This document shows, one piece after another, positions 23,695-31,048 of a stretch of 36,181 nucleotides of DNA. How positions within the stretch are numbered: the stretch's first letter is position 1; each line of letters begins with the position of its first letter. Source of the stretch: Aquamicrobium sp. GTDB lineage: Bacteria; Pseudomonadota; Alphaproteobacteria; Rhizobiales; Rhizobiaceae. A program made the position numbers and the translations under genes. The stretch spans positions 1 through 36,181 of the forward strand of contig JACZJD010000415.1 of NCBI GenBank assembly GCA_014860725.1, read 5' to 3'. The notes under the pieces were generated by a model. That model had not been told where the DNA came from, did no database searches, and saw only the letters and a program-made list of their open reading frames with translations.

Positions 23695-25568
23695 TGGAAC
23701 GCGAGCTGAGGACGACGCGCCCGGTGCGCGACGTGAGGACGATCGAGGATATCGTCGCCATCGAAAGCCGGCCCTATGACGAGCTGGTGACGGCGAGGAA
23801 CCTCCACGACCTGTTCCTGGCCACCGCCCGGCATGTGGGGGCGCAGAAGGCGCTGACGGTGCTGCGCTCGCCCGATCCTGCCGACGTCGGCGTGTCGCTC
23901 ACGCATGCCGGGCTTTTGGGAGAGATCACGCGGGCGGCGAACCTGTTCCGCGCGCTCGGTCTCGAAACCGGGAAGGGCGTCGCGGCGTTCTTGGCGCCGA
24001 CCCTGCCCGAGCTGCCGATCCTGCTGCTCGGCGCGCAGGTGGCGGGTGTCGCCAGCACGCTCAACTACCTGCTCAGCCGCGATGCCATCGTCGACCTGCT
24101 CAACGCCGAGAAGGCGACGCTGCTCGTGGTCCCGGCGCGGGCGCTGGACGAAGCCTGCTGGGAGAAGGCGCAGGGCATTCTCGGCGCGGTGCCGACGCTG
24201 ACGCAGGTGCTCGTCGTCAGCGGCGACGGCGAGCTGCCCGGCGGATATGTGCGGCTGGGCGAGGCCCTGGCGGCCCACCGGGCAGACGCGCTCGACTTCG
24301 AGCCGACGTCCGACCGCGACACGGTCTGTGCCCTCTTCCATACGGGCGGCACGACGGGGCGGCCCAAGCTGGTGCAGCTCACCCACGGCAACCAGATCCA
24401 CGCCGCCTTCGGCTTCGCGCAGGTCTTCGCCTACAGCGAGGCCGATACGGTCATCAACGGCTTCCCGTTCTTCCATGTCGGCGGGACGATGACGGTCGGC
24501 TTGTCGGTGCTTGCGGCCGGCGGGCACATCGTCGTCCCGTCGCCCTACGCGCTGCGGCCGCCGGCCGTGGTGGAAAACTACTGGCGCATCGTGGAGCACT
24601 TCCGCGCCACGGTGATCGGCGGCGTGCCGACGTCGATCGCGGCGCTGACCGACAGCTTCCGGCCGGGCATCGACGTGTCGACGGTGCGCATGGCCGGCAC
24701 GGGCGGCGCGGTGCTGCCGAGGGAGATCGGCGCACGGTTCGAGGCGACGACAGGGCTGCGCCTGTTCGAGACCTACGGCATGACGGAGACGGCCGCGGCG
24801 ATCGCCTTCAACCCCGGCCGGGGAACGCCGGTCGCCGGCAGCGTCGGCTTCCGCGCGCCTTTCTCGCAGACGCGGATCGTGCGGCTCGGGACGGAGGAGG
24901 AATTGTGCGGCCCGGGCGAGAGCGGGCTGGTGCAGGTCAGGGGACCGCAGGTGTTCCCGGGCTATGTCGACCCCGCGCACAATATCGGCACGCTGGGGCC
25001 GGACGGCTGGCTGACGACGGGGGATATCGGCTACATGACGGCGGACGAACGCCTCGTTCTCACCGGGCGCGAGAAGGACCTGATCGTCCGCAGCGGCCAC
25101 AACATCGATCCGGCCGCGATCGAGGACGTGGCCAATCGGTTCCCGGGCGTGCACATCAGCGCCGCGGTCGGCATGCCGGACCAGTATGCCGGCGAGGTGC
25201 CGGCCCTGTTCGTCGTGCCGGCGCCCGGCGCGTGGATCGACGTCGAGGCGCTCAAGGCCTATCTCGACGCGAACGTCCACGAGCCGCCGGCACGGCCGAG
25301 GAGCGTGCTGGTCATCGAGGCGCTGCCGGTGACGGCGGTGGGAAAGATCTTCAAGCCGGAGCTGCGCGATCTCGCGATCAAGGAGAAGGTGCGGCTCGAA
25401 GTGGAGCGCATCTGCGGGCAGGACGTGTCCGCGGCGATCGGGGTGTCGCTCGACGCCCGGAAACGCACCTGCGTCGATGTCCGGCTTGCGGGCGCGACAC
25501 CCGCCCAGCGCGCCGAGCTGGAGGCCGCGCTGAAGGTCCTGCCGCAGACCTTCGTCGTCGAGGGGTAG
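23694..25568 (+). CDS. Acyl-CoA synthetase (AMP-forming)
   Basis: 624 residues, an ANL-superfamily adenylating enzyme. The phosphate loop HTGGTTGRPKLVQLTHGN begins at about residue 216, the ETYGMTE motif is near 360, WLTTGDIGYM near 442, the hinge LTGREKDLIVRSGHNIDP follows, and the catalytic Lys in TAVGKIFKPELR is near 550. It forms an acyl-AMP, then the CoA thioester of an unidentified carboxylic acid. About 50 extra N-terminal residues and a C-terminal tail (DVSAAIGVSLDARKRTCVDV) exceed the core; a similar tail occurs in some bacterial acyl-CoA ligases. Translational coupling to a sugar-type ABC ATPase is unusual and suggests the transported compound yields a free acid after hydrolysis. 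A truncated enoyl-CoA hydratase follows. Confidence 0.92.
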   Translation: MERELRTTRPVRDVRTIEDIVAIESRPYDELVTARNLHDLFLATARHVGAQKALTVLRSPDPADVGVSLTHAGLLGEITRAANLFRALGLETGKGVAAFLAPTLPELPILLLGAQVAGVASTLNYLLSRDAIVDLLNAEKATLLVVPARALDEACWEKAQGILGAVPTLTQVLVVSGDGELPGGYVRLGEALAAHRADALDFEPTSDRDTVCALFHTGGTTGRPKLVQLTHGNQIHAAFGFAQVFAYSEADTVINGFPFFHVGGTMTVGLSVLAAGGHIVVPSPYALRPPAVVENYWRIVEHFRATVIGGVPTSIAALTDSFRPGIDVSTVRMAGTGGAVLPREIGARFEATTGLRLFETYGMTETAAAIAFNPGRGTPVAGSVGFRAPFSQTRIVRLGTEEELCGPGESGLVQVRGPQVFPGYVDPAHNIGTLGPDGWLTTGDIGYMTADERLVLTGREKDLIVRSGHNIDPAAIEDVANRFPGVHISAAVGMPDQYAGEVPALFVVPAPGAWIDVEALKAYLDANVHEPPARPRSVLVIEALPVTAVGKIFKPELRDLAIKEKVRLEVERICGQDVSAAIGVSLDARKRTCVDVRLAGATPAQRAELEAALKVLPQTFVVEG

Positions 25569-25577
25569 GGGGAAACC

Positions 25578-25679
25578 GTGGCGGACGATCCCGTGCTGCT
25601 GTCGTTCGACGACGGCGTCGCCGTCCTGACCTTCGACAGGCCGGACAATCGACGACGCATTCGCATATGGCTGACCTGA
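25578..25679 (+). pseudogene. Truncated enoyl-CoA hydratase/isomerase, N-terminal remnant
   Basis: A GTG at 25578, well placed after GGGGGAAACC and 9 bases behind the CoA-ligase stop, begins VADDPVLLSFDDGVAVLTFD then RPDN. That is the first strand pair of the crotonase family, where RPxxxNA normally follows and about 240 more residues are expected. After PDN (about 25649) the similarity stops: the frame reads RRRIRIWLT and ends at TGA 25677-25679. The original gene was therefore cut by a deletion or insertion that joined the operon to the nitrate-assimilation locus. No rest of the gene is visible in the window. Confidence 0.75.
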
Positions 25680-25768
25680 TCTGCGAGCTCGGTGAAAATC
25701 TCCCGGAGTTTCTGAAGGGCCGGTCCGGCCGGCCACGATCGATCCCGCAGGGGAGTCGGCAATAGCAG

Positions 25769-25788
25769 GATCATTTTGCATTGCACAA
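25769..25788 (+). promoter_or_regulatory. Repeat of the nas-region palindrome upstream of nasT
   Basis: GATCATTTTGCATTGCACAA matches, at 18 of 20 positions, GATCCTTGTGCATTGCACAA at 27661-27680. It ends 26 bp before the nasT start. Here the palindrome has one imperfect pair. A second GCACAAT lies at 25802-25808. The conserved pair flanking nasTS suggests a binding site for a nitrogen regulator or for an autoregulatory factor. Confidence 0.5.
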
Positions 25789-25814
25789 TTCATCTGGCTC
25801 GGCACAATGCCGCC

Positions 25815-26414
25815 ATGCAGTCCTCGCCCCTCAACATCCTTGTCATAGATGAAAACCGCATCCGCGCTGCGATCATCGAAGCGGGGCTCCGCGAGGCAGG
25901 ACACGACCGGGTCAGCGTGCTCAACGACATCGCGGGCGTTGCCCGGCGCATCGCCGAGGTTCAGCCCGACGTCATCGTCATCGATCTGGAGAATCCCAAC
26001 CGCGACATGCTGGAGAGCATGTTTCAGCTGTCCCGCACGGTAAAGCGTCCCATCGCCATGTTTGTCGACCGCACCGACACCGCCTCCATCGAGGCGGCGG
26101 TCGACGCGGGGGTGTCCGCCTACATCGTCGACGGGCTGCGCAAGGAACGCGTCAAGCCGATCCTCCAGATGGCGATCAGCCGGTTCAACGCCTTCTCGCG
26201 CATGGCGCGCGAGCTGGAGGAGGCACGCGGCGAGCTCGAGAACCGCAAGCTGATCGAGCGCGCCAAGGGAATCCTGATGGCATCGCGCGGGCTGAGCGAG
26301 GACGAGGCCTACGCGCTGTTGCGGAAGACCGCGATGAACCAGAACCGCAAGCTGGCCGACGTGGCGCAAAGCCTCGTCACCGCCGCGGACCTGCTCGGAC
26401 CCGGAGGGCTTTGA
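25815..26414 (+). CDS. nasT: NasT, ANTAR-domain RNA-binding antiterminator
   Basis: 199 residues from the ATG at 25815 (an ATG 13 codons earlier falls within the operator-like repeat). The N-terminal receiver-like domain has DE at 12-13 and an acceptor-like Asp57 in VIVIDLENPNRD. The ANTAR domain (about 135-195) reads RKLIERAKGILMASRGLSED followed by EAYALLRKTAMNQNRKLADV. In known systems NasT binds paired hairpins in the leader RNA of nitrate-assimilation operons and stops formation of the terminator; NasS holds it inactive until nitrate or nitrite binds. The downstream nasS gene follows after two bases, and a leader with an intrinsic terminator lies upstream of nrtA, so all parts of the circuit are present. 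Confidence 0.93.
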   Translation: MQSSPLNILVIDENRIRAAIIEAGLREAGHDRVSVLNDIAGVARRIAEVQPDVIVIDLENPNRDMLESMFQLSRTVKRPIAMFVDRTDTASIEAAVDAGVSAYIVDGLRKERVKPILQMAISRFNAFSRMARELEEARGELENRKLIERAKGILMASRGLSEDEAYALLRKTAMNQNRKLADVAQSLVTAADLLGPGGL

Positions 26415-26416
26415 CG

Positions 26417-27658
26417 ATGGCGCAACATGAGATCAACGCCGGCTTCATGCCGCTGTTCGACAGCGCGGTGCTGATCGCCGCGCGCGAGATGGGCTTTGCC
26501 GCCAGGGAAGGCGTCGAGCTCAGGCTCTCCCGCGAAACCTCGTGGGCGAACATCCGCGACCGCATCGCCATCGGCCATTTCGACGTCGCCCATATGCTGG
26601 GCCCCATGCCGCTGGCCTGCAATCTCGGGCTGACGCCGCTGGCTTCGGACACGGTCGTGCCGTTCTCGCTCGGCCTCGGCGGCAATTGCGTCACCGTGTC
26701 GAATGCGGTTTGGGAGGGAATGGAAGGCTTTGGCGCGCGTCCCGACCTCGACCCGATCAACAACGGCGCGGCGCTGCGACGGCTGATCCGCAGCCGCACG
26801 GCCGCCGGGCACAGCCCGTTGAGATTTGCGGTCACCCATCCGCATTCCGGGCACAATTACGAACTGCGCTACTGGATTGCCGGTTGCGGCATCCATCCCG
26901 ACCGCGAGATAGAGATCGTGATCGTGCCGCCGCCTTTCATGGCGGATGCGCTGGCGGCCGGCCGCATCGACGGCTATTGCGTGGGCGAGCCGTGGAACAG
27001 CGTTTCCGTCGTCGCCGGCAAGGGGCACATCGCCACGGTGAAGGCCGCGATCTGGCGCAACAGCCCGGAAAAGGTGCTCGGCGTGCGCAAGGCCTGGGCC
27101 GACGACGATCCCGGCCTGCTGCAGGCGCTGCTGCGCGCCCTGCACCACGCCGCGCGCTGGTGTCAGGACCCGGCCAACCACGCCGAGCTGACGGCGTTGA
27201 TGGCGCAGCCGGGCTTCCTCGGCCAGCCGGCTGCGATCCAGATGCGCGCGCTGACCGGGCGGCTCGACCCCGGCAATGGCGAGACCAGATACGTCGAGGA
27301 CTTCTTCCTGCCGTTCGACAAGGCGGCGAATTTTCCATGGAAGAGCCACGCGCTCTGGTTCTACACCCAGATGGTGCGATGGGGGGACGTCGTCCACTCC
27401 GAGGCGAATGCGGGGATCGCGCGCGACTGCTACCGGCCGGACCTCTATCGCGCGGCACTGAAGCCTCTCGGCGTCGCGCTTCCCGGGGCGAATGCCAAGG
27501 TGGAGGGGGCGCTGACCGCAGCAACCCCGGTCGGCTCGGCGGGCGCAAGCCTGACGCTGGGGCCGGACGGCTTCTTCGACGGGCGCGTCTTCGATCCCGA
27601 CGCGCTGGACGGCTACATAGCGGCCCAGTCCGACGACATCGACGCCTCCGGCGCCTGA
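26417..27658 (+). CDS. nasS: NasS, cytoplasmic nitrate/nitrite sensor (NrtA-like)
   Basis: 413 residues, homologous to the periplasmic nitrate-binding protein NrtA but starting directly with MAQHEINAGFMPLFDSAVLI and no export signal, so it stays in the cytoplasm. Typical blocks: FDVAHMLGPMPLACNLGL, GHNYELRYWIAGCGIHPDRE, VPPPFMADALAAGRIDGYCV followed by GEPWNS, then NFPWKSHALWFYTQMVRWG. Without ligand it binds NasT; with nitrate or nitrite it lets go. ATG at 26417 is chosen; a TTG two codons earlier overlaps the nasT stop. The nearby NrtA (27981) shares the GEPWN and FPWKS-type motifs, consistent with an old duplication. Confidence 0.9.
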   Translation: MAQHEINAGFMPLFDSAVLIAAREMGFAAREGVELRLSRETSWANIRDRIAIGHFDVAHMLGPMPLACNLGLTPLASDTVVPFSLGLGGNCVTVSNAVWEGMEGFGARPDLDPINNGAALRRLIRSRTAAGHSPLRFAVTHPHSGHNYELRYWIAGCGIHPDREIEIVIVPPPFMADALAAGRIDGYCVGEPWNSVSVVAGKGHIATVKAAIWRNSPEKVLGVRKAWADDDPGLLQALLRALHHAARWCQDPANHAELTALMAQPGFLGQPAAIQMRALTGRLDPGNGETRYVEDFFLPFDKAANFPWKSHALWFYTQMVRWGDVVHSEANAGIARDCYRPDLYRAALKPLGVALPGANAKVEGALTAATPVGSAGASLTLGPDGFFDGRVFDPDALDGYIAAQSDDIDASGA

Positions 27659-27660
27659 AC

Positions 27661-27681
27661 GATCCTTGTGCATTGCACAAG
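27661..27681. promoter_or_regulatory. Palindromic enhancer-like site upstream of the nrtA promoter
   Basis: CTTGTGC-ATT-GCACAAG (27665-27681) is a perfect 7-3-7 palindrome just after the nasS stop and about 109 bp upstream of the sigma-54-type promoter, a normal distance for an activator of that sigma factor. Its sequence is shared with the site in front of nasT. NtrC is a candidate, though the half-sites are in the opposite order to the usual TGCACC-N5-GGTGCA. Confidence 0.5.
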
Positions 27682-27787
27682 AATTGAGCGCATGTTGAGT
27701 GCACGGCGAGCGCGTCTACTCCTGCCTCCTCGCAAGGCCGAGCGCGTGTTTCATTGAAAACACTGGATAATTTTCCTCGCCTGCAAA

Positions 27788-27805
27788 TTGGCACGCATCC
27801 TGCTT
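27788..27805 (+). promoter_or_regulatory. Sigma-54 (RpoN) promoter for the nrtA operon
   Basis: TTGGCACG-CATCC-TGCTT: GG at 27790-27791 and GC at 27802-27803 are separated by exactly 10 bases, as required for the -24/-12 elements (consensus TGGCACG-N4-TTGCW; the first T of TTGC is C here). Transcription should start near 27814, giving a leader of about 165 bases before nrtA. Confidence 0.75.
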
Positions 27806-27863
27806 TGAAATCCTCGAGGCCCTAGGGCCACGATATCGGCGTCCAACGACGGGCGCCCCAGGC

Positions 27864-27934
27864 AAAGCCGCCGATCAGGAATGCCGCGCTCCCGGATGTA
27901 CGGACGCGGCTGTCCGGTCGGCGGCTTTTTGTTT
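27864..27934 (+). terminator. Intrinsic terminator in the nrtA leader, target of NasT antitermination
   Basis: Perfect 11-bp stem AAAGCCGCCGA (27864-27874) / TCGGCGGCTTT (27918-27928) followed by TTTTTGTTT through 27934, 46 bases before the nrtA ATG. The large loop holds a second hairpin, GCCGCG (27883-27888) / CGCGGC (27905-27910), topped by a CCG-GATGTA-CGG hairpin with a six-base loop. Upstream leader palindromes GGCCCTAGGGCC (27818-27829) and CGATATCG (27831-27838) could build the alternative structure. Position between promoter and first gene fits NasT-controlled attenuation. Confidence 0.85.
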
Positions 27935-27980
27935 GACCCAGCGCGCGGTTCCCCCCGGCCGCGCCAACCGGAGAGACGAG

Positions 27981-29294
27981 ATGACCAAACGGACAGGAAC
28001 TGCCGCCGGCGTGACTGCGGGGCGGCGCGATTTCCTCAAGGGCGCGGCGGCGACCGCAGCGCTCATGGGCGCCGCCAGGGCGCTGCTTCCATCTGGCGCC
28101 TATGCGGCCGCCGCCGGTCCCGAAGTGTCCGGCGCGAAGCTCGGCTACATCGCGCTGACCGATTCCGCCGCGCTCATCATCGCCAAGGAGAAGGGTCTCT
28201 ACGCCAAGTACGGCGTTCCGGATGTCGAGGTCGAGAAGCAGGCGTCGTGGGGCGCGACCCGCGACAACATGGCGCTCGGAGCGGCCAACGGCGGCATCGA
28301 CGGCGGTCATGTCCTTCGCCCCAAGGCGCATCTCTATTCCTCCGGCCTGGTGATGCAGAACAACCAGCCCCTGCCGACCTACACCCTGCTCAACCTCAAC
28401 GAGGACTGCCAGGCGATCTCCGTGGCGCAGGAATACGCCGACACCGGCGTGACGCTCGATTCCGGCGCGCTCAAGGAAGCGTTCGCCAGGAAGAGGGCGG
28501 AGGGCAAGGAGGTCACGGTCGCCGTCACCTTTCCCGGCGGTACGCACGATCTCTGGATGCGCTACTGGCTGGCGGCCGGGGGCATCGATCCCCGCGCCGA
28601 GGTCAACGTCATCACCGTGCCGCCGCCGCAGATGGTCGCCAACATGAAGGTCGGCAACATGGACTGCTTCTGCGTCGGCGAGCCGTGGAACGAGCAGCTC
28701 GTCAACCAGGGCATCGGTTTCACGGCGCTGACGACGGGCGAGCTCTGGCATCGTCACCCGGAGAAGATCCTCGCGATGCGCGCGGCCTTCGTCGACGCCA
28801 ACCCGAACGCGACGCTGGCGATCATGATGGCGGTCATGGAAGCCCAGCAATGGTGCGAGAAGATGGAGAACAAGGAGGAGATGGCGCAGATCGTCGGCCG
28901 CCGCCAGTGGTACAACGTGCCCGTGGCCGACATCATCGGCCGCATCAAGGGCGACATCAACTACGGGAACGGCCGCACCGCGCAGGGCACCGACCTGCTG
29001 ATGAAGTTCTGGGGCGAGAAGGGTGAATCGTCCTATCCGTGGAAGAGCCTCGACACCTGGTTCATGACCGAGAACATCCGCTGGGGCTACTTTCCCGCCG
29101 ACACCGACGTGAAGGCGATGGTGGACAACACCAACCGCTCCGACCTGTGGCTGGAAGCCGCGAAGACGATGGGCCTCACCGACCTGCCCGAAGGCGACAG
29201 CCGCGGTGTCGAGACCTTCTTCGACGGCAAGGTCTTCGATCCCGAAAACCCGCAGGCCTATCTCGACAGCCTCGAGATCAAGGCCGTCTCCTGA
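27981..29294 (+). CDS. nrtA: Nitrate ABC transporter substrate-binding protein, Tat-exported
   Basis: 437 residues from the ATG at 27981 with GGAGAGACGAG upstream. The signal has a textbook twin-arginine motif, GRRDFLKGAAATAALMGAAR, then SGAYAAAAG. The mature part carries the CmpA/NrtA family blocks KLGYIALTDSAALIIAKEKG, FPGGTHDLWMRYWLAAGGID, VPPPQMVANMKVGNMDCFCV followed by GEPWNEQ, and SYPWKSLDTWF. The protein captures nitrate (possibly nitrite) in the periplasm for NrtB/NrtD. It is first in the nrtA-nrtB-nrtD-nirB-nirD-nasA operon and lies behind a sigma-54-type promoter and a leader terminator. Confidence 0.93.
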   Translation: MTKRTGTAAGVTAGRRDFLKGAAATAALMGAARALLPSGAYAAAAGPEVSGAKLGYIALTDSAALIIAKEKGLYAKYGVPDVEVEKQASWGATRDNMALGAANGGIDGGHVLRPKAHLYSSGLVMQNNQPLPTYTLLNLNEDCQAISVAQEYADTGVTLDSGALKEAFARKRAEGKEVTVAVTFPGGTHDLWMRYWLAAGGIDPRAEVNVITVPPPQMVANMKVGNMDCFCVGEPWNEQLVNQGIGFTALTTGELWHRHPEKILAMRAAFVDANPNATLAIMMAVMEAQQWCEKMENKEEMAQIVGRRQWYNVPVADIIGRIKGDINYGNGRTAQGTDLLMKFWGEKGESSYPWKSLDTWFMTENIRWGYFPADTDVKAMVDNTNRSDLWLEAAKTMGLTDLPEGDSRGVETFFDGKVFDPENPQAYLDSLEIKAVS

Positions 29295-29326
29295 ACCGCA
29301 TGGCAACCGATAAGAAGGGAAGTCTC

Positions 29327-30232
29327 ATGACACTACCCGCTGTCGAGGGCGGCAAGGTCGCCCGCATCCCGGTCATGCCGAGAGCGGAGAGCGTGGCGAA
29401 CGTCGTTTCGCTTTCTCCGGCCGTCCGCAAGGGTTTCGATGTCACGGCGCTTGCGACGAGGATCGCCCAGACCGTCGTGCCGCCGCTGATCGTGGTGCTG
29501 CTGATCCTCGCCGTCTGGCAGGCGATCTTCTCCGCGCCCGGTTCGTCGCTGCCGCCGCCCAGCGAGGTCTGGGCCCAGAGCAGCGACCTGATCGTCGATC
29601 CGTTCTTCGTCTACGGCTCGCAGGACATCGGCCTCGGCTGGCGGGTGCTGGTCTCGCTGGAGCGCGTCGCCTACGGCTTCGGGCTCGCGGCGGTGGCGGG
29701 GGTGCTGCTCGGCGCGCTCGTCGGCCAGTCGGTCTGGATGATGCGCGGCCTCGACCCGGTGTTCCAGATCCTGCGCACCGTGCCGCCGCTCGCCTGGCTG
29801 CCGATCTCGCTGGCCGCCTTCATGGATTCGCGGCCGTCAGCGATCTTCGTGATCTTCATCACCGCGATCTGGCCGGTCATCATCAACACGGCGGCCGGCG
29901 TGCGCAACATCCCGCAGGACTACCGCAACGTCGCGCAGGTGCTGCGGCTCAACCAGGTCGAGTTCTTCTTCAAGATCATGGTGCCGGCGGCCGCCCCCTA
30001 CATCTTCTCCGGCCTGCGCATCGGCGTCGGGCTGTCGTGGCTCGCCATCGTCGCGGCGGAGATGCTGACCGGCGGCGTCGGCATCGGCTTCTTCATCTGG
30101 GACGCGTGGAACTCCTCGCGCCTCACCGACATCATCGTGGCGCTGGTCTATATCGGCCTCGTCGGCTTCGTGCTCGACAGGCTGGTGGGCTTCGTGGGCC
30201 ACGTCGTCACGCGCGGCGCGGCCGTCAGCTAG
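29327..30232 (+). CDS. nrtB: Nitrate ABC transporter permease
   Basis: 301 residues from the ATG at 29327, which has AAGGGAAG six bases upstream; an in-frame ATG at 29300 has no ribosome site. A cytoplasmic N-terminal arm of about 50 residues precedes five to six transmembrane helices (the first PPLIVVLLILAVWQAIF). The permease-ATPase coupling region reads VRNIPQDYRNVAQVLRLNQV, then PAAAPYIFSGLRIGVGLSW, as in NrtB/SsuC/TauC-type permeases. The family usually acts as a homodimer, which fits a single permease gene. Position 32 bases after nrtA and 11 before nrtD supports nitrate rather than sulfonate as substrate. Confidence 0.9.
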   Translation: MTLPAVEGGKVARIPVMPRAESVANVVSLSPAVRKGFDVTALATRIAQTVVPPLIVVLLILAVWQAIFSAPGSSLPPPSEVWAQSSDLIVDPFFVYGSQDIGLGWRVLVSLERVAYGFGLAAVAGVLLGALVGQSVWMMRGLDPVFQILRTVPPLAWLPISLAAFMDSRPSAIFVIFITAIWPVIINTAAGVRNIPQDYRNVAQVLRLNQVEFFFKIMVPAAAPYIFSGLRIGVGLSWLAIVAAEMLTGGVGIGFFIWDAWNSSRLTDIIVALVYIGLVGFVLDRLVGFVGHVVTRGAAVS

Positions 30233-30243
30233 GGAGCACCGAC

Positions 30244-31044
30244 ATGACCACCGCCTATCTGAAGCTCGACCACATCGGCAAGACCTTCGCGCGCGGCGCG
30301 CAGAAGACGGAGGTGCTGCGCGACATCAGGCTCACCATCGACAAGGGCGAGTTCGTCTCGATCATCGGCCATTCCGGCTGCGGCAAGTCCACCCTGCTCA
30401 ACCTCGTGGCAGGGCTGGGCAGGGTGACGACCGGCGCTGTGCTGCTGGAGAACACCGAGGTCGACGAGCCGGGGCCGGACCGGGCCGTGGTGTTCCAGAA
30501 CCATTCGCTGCTGCCGTGGCTGACGGTCTACGACAACGTCAAGCTGGCCGTCTCCAAGGTATTCGCGGGGAAGAAGTCGAAGGCCGAACGGCACGAATGG
30601 ATCATGGAGAACCTGAGCCTCGTGCAGATGGCGCACGCCGCCGACAAGCGCCCGGCCGAGATTTCCGGCGGCATGAAGCAGCGTGTCGGCATCGCCCGCG
30701 CGCTGGCGATGGAGCCGAAGATACTGCTGCTCGACGAGCCGTTCGGCGCGCTCGACGCGCTGACGCGCGCGCATCTCCAAGACCAGATGATGGACATCCA
30801 CGCCCGCCTCGGCAACACCGTCATCATGATCACCCACGACGTGGACGAGGCCGTGCTCCTGTCCGACCGCATCGTGATGATGACCAACGGCCCCGCCGCC
30901 ACCATCGGCGAGGTGCTCGACGTGCCGCTGGCGCGGCCGCGCGACCGCATCGCGCTCGCCTCCGACCGCACCTACCTCCAGTCGCGCGAGGCGGTGCTGA
31001 AGTTTCTCTACGAGCGTCACCGCTTCGTGGAAGCGGCGGAGTAG
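30244..31044 (+). CDS. nrtD: Nitrate ABC transporter ATP-binding protein
   Basis: 266 residues, a single nucleotide-binding domain: Walker A GHSGCGKST (42-50), Q-loop VFQNHSLLPW (83-92), signature ISGGMKQRVGIARAL (140-154), Walker B ILLLDEPFGALD (160-171) and H-loop MITHDVDEAV. The 266-residue form without a fused NrtA-like domain corresponds to NrtD rather than NrtC of cyanobacteria. It powers NrtA/NrtB nitrate uptake. It is followed after four bases by nirB. Confidence 0.93.
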   Translation: MTTAYLKLDHIGKTFARGAQKTEVLRDIRLTIDKGEFVSIIGHSGCGKSTLLNLVAGLGRVTTGAVLLENTEVDEPGPDRAVVFQNHSLLPWLTVYDNVKLAVSKVFAGKKSKAERHEWIMENLSLVQMAHAADKRPAEISGGMKQRVGIARALAMEPKILLLDEPFGALDALTRAHLQDQMMDIHARLGNTVIMITHDVDEAVLLSDRIVMMTNGPAATIGEVLDVPLARPRDRIALASDRTYLQSREAVLKFLYERHRFVEAAE

Positions 31045-31048
31045 GCCG

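Noticed and set aside
25667..25765. A 32-residue ORF (MADLICELGENLPEFLKG...) between the crotonase remnant and nasT
   Set aside because: No ribosome site, no recognisable relatives, and it lies within rearranged DNA. It could be a scrap of a lost gene but cannot be supported.
23571..26369. A 932-codon minus-strand frame opposite the CoA ligase and nasT
   Set aside because: Arg/His/Asp-rich composition typical of antisense frames in high-GC coding DNA; the plus-strand proteins are unmistakable.
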